From assembly GCF_030272615.1 (NCBI RefSeq), contig NC_081413.1, positions 98,674,239-98,738,238 on the forward strand: DNA of 64,000 nucleotides, read 5' to 3'. A program made the position numbers and the translations under genes. Source of the DNA: Cryptomeria japonica. Taxonomy: Eukaryota; Streptophyta; Pinopsida; Cupressales; Cupressaceae. Below are positions 48,642 through 60,301 of this stretch, one piece after another; within the stretch, counting starts at the first letter, position 1, and each line of letters begins with the position of its first letter. Under the pieces are notes generated by a model. That model searched no databases and had not been told where the DNA came from. It was given only the letters and a program-made list of their open reading frames with translations.

Positions 48642-49095
48642 GATTACCTTCAAACATTTTTTTCTCAAACAGGGCTTGAATACCTTCTCCTCAAGAATAC
48701 CAAACACCACTATCACTCTGCTTGAACTTTTTGCACAAATATCACTAGCAAGATTTCAATCGCCTTTGGTCACACAAGAGCTTGATAGAGTTCACAAGAA
48801 ATCAGGATAAGTGAAATGTATCTACATTTCCTTATTTATCTATTGAGATTTATCAGTGTTATGAGACAATAGTTAGTTTTGAAACTTACAACTTAAGGTA
48901 CATTGATTTAACTTTTATCGGTTGTTTGTTATCGATAGCAATACACAAACAATTAACTCGGAAGACATTTCTCAAACAAGAACTTTAGGCTAACTTTTAT
49001 GCATCTTATCTATGCAGATAGACATAACCATATATTAGTTAAGGGGATTCAAAAATTGATCTTACCATATGTGCTCCCCCTGAGCATCGGTATGC

Positions 49096-50396
49096 CTAGT
49101 TTGAAGAGGAACTGTCATCATCGATGGATGATGACTTGGTTTCAGAATGAATTTCTCCTTCTTTTCTTTCTTCCTTCTTAATCCATGTTTTTTTCATTTC
49201 ATTCCTCACTTCTTGAATTGTTTTCTTTCCTTTTAGGTCATTTTTCCCTTTCTTCTTGCCAAACCAGTTCTTGTCTTCAGATCAGTTATAGGATCGGTTC
49301 CTACATTCTTTGGCTAAGTGACCAATCTTATGGAAATTGAAACATGTCATACCAGTTGTCATCCATGGTCCTAAATTATTTCTCTAGCCCATTCTCATTC
49401 TACAATTTGCTGCAACATGACCAAAATCACCACAAGTGGAACAGGTGGCATTGAATTGATTACTCCTTTTATTAGAGCTAACCGGTTTGAATGGTGATCT
49501 TGATGCATTTGGCTTGAACATGCATTCTTCAGATTTGTGTCCATATTTATTGCATGTAAAGCAATATCCATTCAATCTTCTTCTACTTGACATGCTGCTA
49601 GATTGATATCTACACTCATAAGCAATGTGACCATACTTGTGACAATTATGGTAGTAACCATCAAAGGTGAAAATCTTCTTTTGACTAACCAGTTTATTTC
49701 TACAGACATCAGACTTATGACCCAGTTTACAACAATAATTACAAGAAGATTTCGAAAACTTCATACCTTTTACTCCTGAATGGTTCCTTTTATCATCCTT
49801 CATATTTTTAGATTTAGATGATTCTGTAGTTTCCATAGGACTTGTACCGGAGTAACCAAGACCGGTTGTTTCCTTTTTTCTTCTCTGAGCTTTCAACTGT
49901 TCATCTATCTTCTCAAAGCTTTCATTGAATTTCCTGAGCTTCTCATTTCTCTCATTTGCATCTTTCAACTCACTCTTGAGTTGTTCAATCTCTTTAATCA
50001 TCTTCTCCTTTTCCTCTATGTTGTCATGCAAATGCTTATGTATGTATTCATTCTCCTGAGCAAGAATTCGGATTTCTTCATCTTTTCAATCATGATTGCA
50101 TAATTTTCTCTTAGGGCTTCTTCAACAATCCTTTTGGCTCTTTCAGCTTTTGTCTGAGCTTCTTTTGCATCTCTTTTTCTTTCATCTGCTATCCTACTAG
50201 CTTCTAGCATTTCAGTCATTCTCATGGCCTGACTTTCATGTTCTCTTTTCAGATTGTTGATTTCTTCGGTCAACTTCTTGTTCTTTTCCATCAGTTATAA
50301 GATTGCTTCTTTTGCTTCTTCTGATCCACTATGTTCAGAGAATTGATCTATAATATCTTGACTCTCTTTTAGTTGTTGAGATATTTTCTTAGTCTC
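49096..50396 (-). pseudogene. Element C ORF1: five-knuckle gag-like protein
   Basis: A charged coiled coil (50.0-50.4 kb, KKLTEEINNLKREHES, KAERAKRIVEEAL) is followed after a frameshift near 50,025 by five CCHC-type knuckles: CNYCCKLGHKSDVC, YHNCHKYGHIAYEC (first Cys lost), CFTCNKYGHKSEEC, CSTCGDFGHVAANC and CFNFHKIGHLAKEC (second Cys lost). It ends after MKKTWIKKEERKE and a Ser/Asp tail with TAG at 49,096-49,098. The N-terminal start lies right of the D insertion site, at 51,608 and again at 60,243, since D inserted into this ORF with TCTTT duplication. Confidence 0.75.
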
Positions 50397-50401
50397 TCTT
50401 T

Positions 50402-51543
50402 TGTTACTACTTATCAAGTTGCCATTAGTTTCATGTCAAAGTTATTCTATATACTCTAGTCGGTTATCTCTACTGAGCTATTCAGTCAGTATGCACAGTC
50501 TAGTCAGTTATTGAAGAAAGTAGTCTCAAAATGTAGTATACACCGAGCTGTCTACGGAGTATCATTTCATGTCTACCGAGTAGCAAAGATGACACACCGA
50601 GTTGATATACACCGAGTGAAACATGTTACCAGATTCATTGAACCTGGACATACATATGAAAACATGTTACAAGATCAAGGCACATCTAACTGTTATCACA
50701 TTGGAAATTGCACTTAAAGATTGTGTATGATTTTGAGGTCATCTAACCAATGAAATAATTTGCATGGTTATTCATTTGATAAATCATATTTGTAAGATCG
50801 AAGCAATGAATGGATCATTGTTATAACAGATCTATTTATACAGCATGAGTTAAGAATTAAAAAGTGTGTGTGTGCATGAGTGTAAGAAGACTGTTACAGA
50901 GACACAGAGGTCACCGAGAAGGTTTTCAGAGAACAGTCAAAGAATAGAGTAAACAAAAGGGTTTACCGAGTTACTATATGGGTTACCGAGGTATGATATA
51001 AGCAAGGTAACTTATTCTGAGCACATAGAATCTGCTATAACATTCCAGATGTAAAGTTGCAGATATTTGTAATGATTTTATTGTAATATTTTGAAGTTGT
51101 AAGAGAAACCTTTAACAGGGTAAAAGACTCTAATCAAGTCTGTAAATTGTAAAGCCTCTAACCAGATGCAAGATTTAGATGAAGTGTTGTGAAATCCTTT
51201 AGCAAGGTAGATCTAACAGATCTTGTTACTCCTAACAGGGTAAGCTATCAGAAATAGCTAAACATGTAGCTCTAACCCAGCACTCTTTATTATTGCAGTA
51301 GTGAAGTTGTGGGTGCCATCCCCACCGCAGTTTTTCTCTCTAACCAAGAGTTTCTGCATAACCAAAATATATGTGTTATGGAGTTAATTATGTATGATTG
51401 CTATCAATTTGTTTTAGCTTTATGTTATGTTACTGCACTATTCGGTTTATGCATAATAGTAAAGTTATTATTGAAGAAAAGTTTTAGAGTACTGATTCAC
51501 CCCTCCCCTCTCAGTACATTAGCTTTCCATATTCAGCCTAACA
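50402..51543 (+). repeat. Solo LTR of D (first copy)
   Basis: 1,142 bp, TGTTACTACTTATC to GCCTAACA, the same length as 59,037-60,178. A TATA-like ATTTATAC is near 50,835. Right flank TCGTT against TCTTT on the left differs by one base. The C-rich motif is at 51,493-51,512. Confidence 0.88.
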
Positions 51544-51666
51544 TCGTTTAGTTGAGCAATAATTTCATTTGCTTCATCAATCTTCTTCTGATACCGCTAT
51601 TCTTCCATGATCTTTTTCCTCAAGATGTCAAGATTTACTTCAGAGGACCAGTGCTCTGATACCAAT
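51544..51666 (-). other. C ORF1 start and primer site, first copy
   Basis: 123 bp of element C. On the minus strand it holds the primer site ATTGGTATCAGAGC (51,653-51,666), the ORF1 ATG at 51,608, MEE-stop-RYQKKIDE and EIIAQL. It corresponds base for base to 60,179-60,301 with about five differences by eye. Confidence 0.88.
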
Positions 51667-53006
51667 TGTTAGTATTTAACAAGTGACTGAGAGGAGAGGT
51701 TAATCAGTTAAATCAAATTTCTCATAATTCAACCAATCAAAATAACCAATTTGCAACTATCTGTTGAAATGTGGTGACTGATCAGCAAAGTACTATGCAC
51801 TTAGCACGTATCCTCACCGGGGTCCGAGGCCCCTGAGAAAAAAAATTTTGGGTATTTTTTTGATGAAAATCGACATTGTAATAAAACCCTAAAAAGGCGG
51901 ACTTTGTTTTTGCCCTAAAAACACATGTTATAAGCAGCTGGGATGCTTAAAGCATTGTAAGGTTGATGTACTATTTTTGTTGGATAATAAGAAAGATTGG
52001 ACGGCTGTGTATGGTGGACGTAACCCATTCTGGGTGAACCACGTTAAATCTATATGTTATCTGTGTCCTGTTTTATTTCTTTATCTTTTGTATTTAAATC
52101 TTCATATAATTGTTAGTTCATATTTGCTTCAAATCTGCTTGAAACCCTAACACTATCCTTTGCATTATCTTAAACATTGTGTAAATCATGAAAGCAAATA
52201 ACATCATAGAAAAGAGATTTGCATGCACACATAATTATCACATAACATAGGTAATTATATCTGGAAACCCTCGGTTAGAGGGAAAAACCACAATGGGCAT
52301 AACCCACATTCTCTCTTACTGGAGTGAAGAAAGGTGCCCTGTTAAGAGCCTACAATCTATTCTTTCTGAGAACATCACCCTGTTAGGAGTGACTGGTATC
52401 CGATTAAGAATACCTTAGAACCTATTAAATTTCACCTTGCTAGAGGATTTTACAACTTCATATTTGAAGTAACTCTGTTAAGAGATTTTACATAAAGAAT
52501 CGGTTAAGGTTCACCTTGTTAAGGAATTTACAATGTTGCAATTGTTAGAAGGTAACAAGGATAATTTGATCTATATGATGACACTACCTCTATCTCATAG
52601 ATCCGCTATGCATACTCTATTCTTCTAATTGGTGTCAGCTTCACCATTTCATGCCTCTTTCACCTACACTTTGTTCTACTCCCCCTATGTTCACTTTCAC
52701 AAATCTCTTTTTACATGAACAACAACATAATCAAAATGAATTATGTGAATATATTACCCTTTGGTTCTGGCACAAATTTTCCCTCCAAAAATCTCATTCA
52801 AAATTTTGTTACCGCGCCTTAAATTACTCTCTAGAGATCATTCCAGGAATATCGATCAAGATAGTCGTTCATGTCGATAAGTTCTTTGGTTGACTACCGG
52901 TTCAACTAGATGTTAACTGGATGTTTCCAAGTCTGTCGGTTGAGACTCCTATTATGTCGGTGTATCGATCAAATTCTGCCTAACTGATTACCTCTTGTAT
53001 ACCGGT
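51667..53006 (-). repeat. 5' LTR of C, first copy, truncated and interrupted
   Basis: Begins TGTTAGTATTTAAC and matches 60,302 onward. It is interrupted by the 391-bp solo LTR and ends at ATACCGGT (53,006), where sequence switches to D's LTR with a 2-bp overlap (GT). Without the inserted LTR the length is about 944 bp, matching the first 945 bp of the second copy. Confidence 0.87.
51762..52152 (+). mobile_element. Copia-type solo LTR, 391 bp, CTATC target duplication
   Basis: Runs TGTTGAAATGTGG to GAAACCCTAACA, with CTATC at 51,757-51,761 and 52,153-52,157. It contains GGTGAACCACGTTAAATC, a stretch common in plant copia LTRs (from memory). It is absent from the second C LTR copy and from the left C LTR, so it probably inserted after the duplication. 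Confidence 0.88.
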
Positions 53007-53323
53007 TACTCCTAACAGGGTAAGCTATTAGAAATAGTTAAACATGTAGCTCTAACTGAGCACTCTTTATTATTGTCGTAGTGAAGTTGTGGGTGCCATC
53101 CCCACCGCAGTTTTTCTCTCTAACCAAGAGTTTTTGTGTAGCCAAAATATATGTGTTATGGAGTGAATCATGTATGATTGTTATCTATTTGTTTTAGCTT
53201 TATATTATCTTACTGCACTATTCGGTTTATGCATAATAGTAAAGTTATTATTGAAGAAAAGTTTTGGAGTATTGATTCACCCCTCCCCTCTCAGTACATT
53301 AGCTTTCCATATTGGGCCTAACA
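53007..53323 (+). repeat. 5' LTR of D, truncated copy
   Basis: It corresponds to the last 317 bp of the D LTR (from TACTCCTAACAGGG) and ends GGGCCTAACA, followed by the primer site. The missing left part was lost at the duplication junction. Confidence 0.88.
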
Positions 53324-53337
53324 ATTGGTATCAGAGC
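53324..53337 (+). promoter_or_regulatory. Primer-binding site of D
   Basis: ATTGGTATCAGAGC directly follows the LTR end. Confidence 0.93.
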
Positions 53338-53385
53338 TTCAATCTTGGAAAAGGGTTTAACTGCCTAAAGAGAAAGATCTTATCA

Positions 53386-54738
53386 ATGGAAGGCTATAAA
53401 CAATCTTGGAGGATTGTATATTTGCAAGAAGAACTAGATCATGCTAATCAAGTAATTGCAGACATGCAAAGACAAATGCAAAAATCTTTGAAAGTAAGAA
53501 GAAGATTATCTAATGATTTGCAGGACTCTCAAGAGTTAGTGGAACAAATTGATACATCATCTGAGAACAGTATATCTGAAGAAACTGAAGAAATGATTGG
53601 AGTATTGAAAGAAAAGAACAAAGCACTGGCTGATCAACTGAAAGCAATGAAAAGAGAACATGAACATTTCAGCACAAAGATGACTGAAAATCTTGATGCA
53701 TTGAGGACAACCGAGGATAAAGTAAGATATCTAGAAAGAGAGAAACAACAACATGAAGTCTTAGTATCTGATAAGAATGATGAAATCACAAGGTTGACTG
53801 GAATTCAACAAAACCTGTCAGATCAACTAGGTTATGCACATCATGAAGCAATTCTGAAAAATGATGAGAATCAAGCATTGAAACTTGAAGTATCAAGGTT
53901 GACCGATGAACTTGAAACAAAGAAGAAATCCAAAGAAACACTGAAGAAGAGTTATGAAGCATCAAAGATGTTGGATGAGCAACTGAATACAAGAAGACCC
54001 AACAAAGATGCAGGACTCGGTTACAAAGGAAAAGACTCTACCGAGAACGGAATTCATACTACCGAGAGAGGAGAATCATCAAAGCAAGTTGGAAACAAGA
54101 ATAACATCAAAAGAAAGAAGCCTATTTGCAACTACTATGGAAATCAAGGTCACACTGCCAACATGTGCCAAATTAGAAAAGGTAAGCAACCAAATGTCAC
54201 TAAGTCCAAAGGTTATTGTTACAATTGCAATAAATATGGTCACACATCTAATCAATGTAGGATAAAGTCTGCTAACAATTATTAGAAGGCAAAATTAAAA
54301 GGGTTTTGTAAAAAATGCAATAGATATGGACATCGTACTGAGAAGTGTTGGCTTAAGCAAAAGAACTATATGTGGTCTACACACCGAGCAAATGCTAGAG
54401 GTTACCGAACTCACACACATCCTTACCGACAGTATTCTGCAGTACCATGGGATTACAATACAAGGATATGGTGTGAACGTTGTGGAAGATATGGACATAT
54501 AAGTGCCAACTGCTTTATAAGGTTTGGAATGAACAACCGAAGATCATGGAGAAATCCTAGTATGGCATGTTTTCATTGTCACAAAGTTGGACACTTAGCT
54601 GGAGATTGTAGAGATCAACCTAGAAAAGACACTGAAGAAATAAAAGACAAATTAAAGATGATTTGGAAAAAGAAGGAAATTGTGTCAAATGAAGAAAGCA
54701 CCTTACCTACCAAGTTAGGTGCACCTATTCCAAATTAA
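53386..54738 (+). pseudogene. Element D ORF1: coiled coil plus five zinc knuckles
   Basis: One frame of 451 codons from ATG 53,386 is broken by a single TAG (54,283-54,285). The first 210 residues are a coiled coil (QVIADMQRQMQKSL, LEREKQQHEVLVSDKNDE). Five knuckles follow: CNYYGNQGHTANMC (one Cys lost), CYNCNKYGHTSNQC, CKKCNRYGHRTEKC, CERCGRYGHISANC and CFHCHKVGHLAGDC. The C-terminus includes KLKMIWKKKEI, parallel to C and B. The upstream open frame overlapping the LTR is not part of the protein. This is the best-preserved ORF1 copy. Confidence 0.85.
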
Positions 54739-55293
54739 TCGGTAAAGGTATGAAGGGACTGCATTCTCTCAAGGTTAAAATCTTAACAGTTCTTATTTTA
54801 TCATGTACTTAATTCAAATTTGCATAATTAAGATGTATTAGTAAGTTTGAAATTATATCAAAGTCTTTTGAAACACTATACAAGAAAACTATCAAGTCGG
54901 TGAATACAGGAAACTTGTCTAGTCAGTAAATGAAGGAAGTTTGGTTACTCGGTTAAAACGGAAAAAGGAGAGTAAATCGGTTAAAGAGGAACCAAGTGCA
55001 TTTAATGTTTTTGACCTAACCCGCACAGAGCCTGATAAGGCATATGGTGTACTTAAAAGCATTTTCGTGGTCATTTACACTTACCAAGTTTTCGAGAGAG
55101 CAGAGCAAAGCAAATCCAAGGTGATCAAACCTCCTACAAAGCAGATTCAAGGTATTTACATCAATCTCAATGCATTGTTAAGCTAGTTTACAGATCTTAT
55201 CTAGTTGCCATTATTTGCTAAGTATAAAGCATCAGTCATTTGAAAATCCTGAAACCCTAAGGATCCTTTGTTAGCTTTTATCTTAAATCTACA
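54739..55293 (+). other. ORF1-ORF2 spacer of D
   Basis: 555 bp with no convincing frame. The GCAGATTCAAGGTATTTA string near 55,141 is shared with the B leader. No domain was found. Confidence 0.5.
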
Positions 55294-58200
55294 ATGGCAC
55301 CCAAGATCCAAGATCCCATAGTTTTCAAGAATGTAGAGAAGCCCTCACTAAAATACTCTTTGACTCCCAAAGTTGCATCTAAACCGGATGACAAAACTAC
55401 CTTTTCACTCATCCCGAAGAGAGTGTTGTTAGTCGAGGATGTGAGATTCTTCACCAAATGTCATGTTGAAGAACTCGGTCATGTTGAAATCAGAGACACC
55501 TATGATGAGTTGTGTACAGATGGTAAATTGAATAGCAAGTATGAACACATCAAGATCAAGGGATTAACTGAAGCCCTAACCTATCCCCGTGTGTTCAAAC
55601 CCCAATGGGTTAAGTTTGTTCTAAGAAGAGTTCACGATGATTTCATGTGGCTAGAAGAGAAACCATTTAAGATTACCAAGGAAATCATTCATCTGATTAC
55701 CAGTTACCCATTTATGATCATGCCTGAGCCCAAAAGATGATATCACAGAAGGAATTGATTAGTTTAATCGAAGTGGAATCAGATTGCAAAGGATTAAAAC
55801 TGAATAATGTCACAGATGAAGAACTAAAATTTTCCATTAGAGTAATGGGCTACTGTTTCTTCCAATCAGCAAGAGAAAATAGTGTACCCTGTGCAGCAGT
55901 AGACCTGGCCTACAAAATTATGAAAAAGGGAATGAAAATTAACCTATGTGAGGTGTTGCTGAAGAGCCTATTTGAAAATCTGAACACCATCAGGAAGCCA
56001 AAGAAAAACAACTCGGCTAATACACTAAAGTTTGGATCATTATTGGTATGCATGTTTTTCTATTTTGAAAAATTCTTTCCACCAGTCGGTAAAGTTGTTA
56101 GGGAACTACACCGACCAATCACCCATCAGAAAAATGACTTCATCAAGAAGTTAGGTGATAATTTCAATGATATTATGGATGACTACTTCAGTAAATTTCA
56201 GGAGAAAATGCATAATAGATATAGGATTCCACCCCAGCTAGTGGAGAAATACAAAAATGATATATGTTTTGAAGTTGACACCGATTACTGTTATGTGAAT
56301 GCTATGGAATTGAGGACTCAATCTTTGTCACCGATGGGTTACGAGATTGACTTTGAGATCACACAATAGCAAATTGATGCATTTCTTACATTACCGAGGC
56401 ATGCTACCGAGCTAAGGCATGGAACCTATGAGGAAGTAAAGGAAAAGGTAAAAATGAGCATTGTAGTACCCACAGCTACAAGAAAGGCAATAAAAATGAT
56501 AAAGGCATTGTCACAGAAATTCAAAGAAGACTCTTCCTCTACACCTGTCAAAGGCACCATTACCATTACCGAAGAGGAATCTGAAGCCCAAGAGGCAGCA
56601 ATAACACTAAGCACTGAATTGCCTAAAGGAAAAGTGTTGAAGAGAAAGAAACAGGACACATCAAAGGCCTCACCGACTCCACCTCCAAAGAGACCTAACA
56701 CAAGAGCATCTGCAGCCTCACCAAGTAAGAAAACAAAAAGTGTTACTGCTCCCAAGGTAACAAAGACATACAAGAAATCTACTCAGAGACTCATTTTGGC
56801 AAAATAGTCTAGTGATACCGAATCAGAGGATGCAAGCAAATTCTAGATTGTCAAGAGCAAGAAGGTAAATATACATAGTGTTGAAAACTTATGTGCTAAT
56901 CTGAAAGAATATGGAGGATTTGGATCATTTAGATATATCAAGTATGAAACCAAGAATAATGATGAGAAGAGACAAATTGAAGAAGCTATCATCTGCACAC
57001 TTCTAAAATTCCGGTTAGCTCCATTGGAACTAGCTAAGTCACTTCCGAATGAACTTTACTTGCATATTGATAATAGGTGGAAGTATGCAATGGACTCGGA
57101 GAAACAGATCAGAGAGAGAAGTCTAGTTCATCTCTTTCCTGACATGTCAGTAGCTGAAATAAAGGAACATCTAACAACCTACAATTCAAAGTTTCTTGTC
57201 AAGCAGATAGCTTTAAAACTGATGAATGGGTTGTATATTGAAGTTGAAAATGAGACAAAAGCAAAGTGGCAGGAAATCTTTAAAATCAAGGATGCCGGTG
57301 AGCAAGCTACAGTTGAAATTGTTGATGTCACCGAGCAAGATCCTGATGTTATTGAGAAAGACCTTGCTGACACCATTCAAATAGATGAAGATGTCATGGA
57401 TACAGAGGTATCGGAACAGGAAATGATAGAAGGCAATGCATATGCAAAAATTATATCTAGTGAATCAGTCTTGGAACAAGTTCAGCCTTATCCACCGGTC
57501 AAGCAACCTGTCTCAACCGAAACCCCTCATGACATGGAGCAAGGCACCGAAGGTCACAAGTCTAGAACAAGAGAAGGTACTACTCAAGAACAGACATCTC
57601 AAGCACCTTCTAGCACTACGAATGTTGAAACCGAGACACCGAGTACCGAGACACCAAAGGACTCTACAGAGGCTAAAGAAACCAATCAAAGTGTTGCCTC
57701 TACCGAGCAACCTACTGAGGGTCATCAAGCCTCACAAGACCTTGTCTTAGTTCCATTGGTGAAAGGTAAAGAAAAGAAGATGAAAAAGCATAGTTTTAAA
57801 GTTGAATTGTCAAAACCAATAGTGTTGCCCAATGTAGACATATCAAAATTGAAGGGGCAAGCACTCATTGATTTCAATGAACTATGCAAAGCAAAGGTCG
57901 AACAAGAGAAGCAAATGGCCATTCAAAAGAAAAATTAAGTACTTCAGAAGGTGAAAGCACTCTTAATAGATATGCTATCTAAAGCTACAGTATCAACAGA
58001 TGCAGCCATCCACATTCAATTGGATGAACTCCTAACAAAGATAGAGACATATGGAATAGATGCATTAGAGTATTTGAGTAAGCTAAAAGACAAAGAGCTC
58101 ACTGCAAAAATGATAGAAGAGGTACAGAAAACTATAGCTATTGGCAAAGTTAAACTTGTCAAATTTATTGTTGATTTGACTCCTCAACTCAAGCACATTC

Positions 58201-58655
58201 TTTATTTATTTCAGAAACTCTGCACATTTTCTTTATTCATTAAAGACATTAAGAATAAAATAGAGGCAATTGAGAAAGAGATCACTGATCTCTCAAGCAA
58301 GTTGACCATAGAGCCAAACTCAGTTCAAAATTTTTATACAAAGCTACAACAGCTCATGGCTCAACAATTGGACCTAAGAAATAAAGAACACAAGATCCAG
58401 CTGGACATAATGATACTTCAGACATTATTCCTTCCTCATCTTTCATCCGTCCAAGAACAGATCAACCGAGCCACCTCCTTATCTACTACATAAGAAGGAA
58501 GCACTCTAGATGGCTTAATATCATTATTGGCTGATATTCAAGCACAGAATTCTTTAATGGATAGTGTAAAGAATGCCCTCTCTGTCACTCTCACCGAAGC
58601 CCGGACCAAGTACAAATCCATTTTTTACTAGTTACCACAGCTGAATGGTAATTAA
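55294..58655 (+). pseudogene. Element D ORF2, unknown function, about 1,120 codons
   Basis: Starts MAPKIQDPIVF at 55,294; a frameshift near 55,730 leads to a frame then kept to 58,655, with stops at 56,367, 56,805, about 56,844, 57,936, 58,491 and 58,629. Blocks: LVEDVRFFTKCHVEELG, LRRVHDDFMWLEEKPFKI, VMGYCFFQSARENSV, LKFGSLLVCMFFYF, MGYEIDFEI, a basic Ser/Pro region, LPNELYLHIDNRW, KAKWQEIFKIKD, a Thr/Glu-rich spacer and a helical tail (DLSSKLTIEPNS). No signal peptide, transmembrane segment or catalytic motif is seen. It is the most complete copy for family definition. Confidence 0.72.
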
Positions 58656-59036
58656 GTTTTGATGTTTGTCAAAAAGGGGGAGTAATATGTTATAGTATTA
58701 GAGGAGTGATACAGTATTGGGAGAGTGTAGCATAAATCAAACAAAAGGAGTATAGTATACAGGGGGAGTATACCGAGCAGAGCAAGCAGAGTATCCAAGA
58801 GCAGTGCACCGAGTACTATATAGTACAGCAAGCAAAGTACACAGAATAGATCACCAAGCATGCAAAATCAGAGTTTTGTACAGTATATCAATAATGGGAG
58901 TATATCTGGATATATTATATTATTGACTATTGTATATACTATCAGCATAGTCAAATTTTGCAAGTATATAGATTATTGAGTTATAACTTTGAAAGTAGTT
59001 TTTGTCAAACATCTCAACTAAGTCAAAAGGGGAGAT
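58656..59036 (+). promoter_or_regulatory. 3' untranslated region of D with repeated polypurine tracts
   Basis: Polypurine-like strings occur at about 58,672-58,684 (AAAAAGGGGGAGT), 58,760-58,769 (AGGGGGAGTA) and at the LTR edge 59,024-59,035 (AAAAGGGGAGA). The last one would be the functional tract. Confidence 0.7.
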
Positions 59037-60178
59037 TTTTACTACTTATCAAGTTGCCATTAGTTTCATGTCAAAGTTATTCTATATACTCTAGTCAGTT
59101 ATCTCTACCGAGATATTCAGTCGATATGCAGAGTCTAGTCGGTTATTGAAGAAAGTAGTCTCAAAATGTAGTATACACCGAGCTGTCTACCGAGTATCAT
59201 TTCATGTCTACAGAGTAGCAAAGATGACACACCGAGTTGATATACACCGAGTGAAACGTATTACCAGATTCATTGAACCTGGACATACATATGAAAACAT
59301 GTTACAAGATCGAAGCACATCTAACCGTTATCACATTGGAAATTGCACGTAAAGATTGTGTATGATTTTGAGGTCATCTAACCAATGAAATAATTTGCAT
59401 GGTTATTCATTTGATAAATCATATTTGTAAGATCGAAGCAATGAATGGATCGTTGTTATAACAGATCTATTTATACAGCATGAGTTAAGAATTAAAAAGT
59501 GTGTGTGTGCATGAGTGTAAGAAGACTGTTACAGAAACACAGAGGTCACTGAGAAGGTTTTCAGAGAATAGTCGAAGAACGAAGTAAATAGAAGGGTTTA
59601 CCGAGTTACTATATGGGTTACCGAGGTATGCTATAAGCAAGGTAACTTATTCTGAGCATATAGAATCTGCTATAACATTCCAGATGTAAAGTTGCAGATA
59701 TTTGTAATGATTTTATTGTAATATTTTGAAGTTGTAAGAGAAACCTTTAACAGGGTAAAAGACTCTAATCAAGTCTATAAATTGTAAAGCCTCTAACCAG
59801 GTGCAGCATTTAGATGAAGTATTGTGAAATCCTTTAGCAAGGTAGATCTAACAAATCTTGTTACTCCTAACAGGGTAAGCTATCAGAAATAGCTAAACAT
59901 GTAGCTCTAATTGAGCACTCTTTATTATTGCAGTAGTGAATTTGTGGGTGCCATCCCCACCGCAGTTTTTCTCTCTAACCAAGAGTTTCTGCATAACCAA
60001 AATATATGTGTTATGGAGTTAATCATGTATGATTGTTATCTATTTGTTTTAACTTTATATTATGTTACTGCACTATTTGGTTTATGCATAACAGTAAAGT
60101 TATTATTGAAGAAAAGTTTTGGAGTACTAATTCACCCCTCCCCTCTCAGTACATTAGCTTTCCATATTGGGCCTAACA
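59037..60178 (+). repeat. 3' LTR of D
   Basis: 1,142 bp ending GGGCCTAACA. The first bases read TTTTAC where the solo copy has TGTTAC, so the terminal TG has mutated. Flanked on the right by TCTTT (60,179-60,183). Confidence 0.88.
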
Positions 60179-60301
60179 TCTTTTAGTTGAGCAATAATTT
60201 CATTTGCTTCATCAATCTGCTTCTGATACCGCTATTCTTCCATGATCTTTTTCCTCAAGATGTCAATATTTACTTCAGAGGACCATTGTTCTGATACCAA
60301 T
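60179..60301 (-). other. C ORF1 start and primer site, second copy
   Basis: 123 bp equal in layout to 51,544-51,666. The primer site reads ATTGGTATCAGAAC on the minus strand (one change), and the ORF1 start is near 60,243. Confidence 0.87.

Larger units (their letters stand above)
50402..60178 (+). mobile_element. Element D: two-ORF non-autonomous element, duplicated then partly collapsed
   Basis: The left target copy TCTTT is 50,397-50,401 and the right one is 60,179-60,183. Between them lie a full D LTR (50,402-51,543), a stretch of host element C (51,544-53,006), a partial D 5' LTR (53,007-53,323), the D internal region and the D 3' LTR (59,037-60,178). This fits one insertion, a tandem duplication of about 8.2 kb starting inside the 5' LTR, then LTR-LTR recombination in the first copy. 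D carries ORF1 and ORF2 but no pol. Confidence 0.82.

Noticed and set aside
53170-53385. Extension of D ORF1 upstream into the LTR
   Set aside because: The open frame runs through LTR and primer site; the first ATG after the primer site (53,386) is the sensible start.
55294-58655. ORF2 as an envelope-like protein
   Set aside because: No signal peptide, no transmembrane segment and no cleavage-site pattern; the short LLVCLLLY stretch is too short and sits mid-domain.
50402-60178. Two independent D insertions at the same site
   Set aside because: It would require an identical target position, the same C flank on both right sides and a chance truncation; one insertion plus a tandem duplication explains all.
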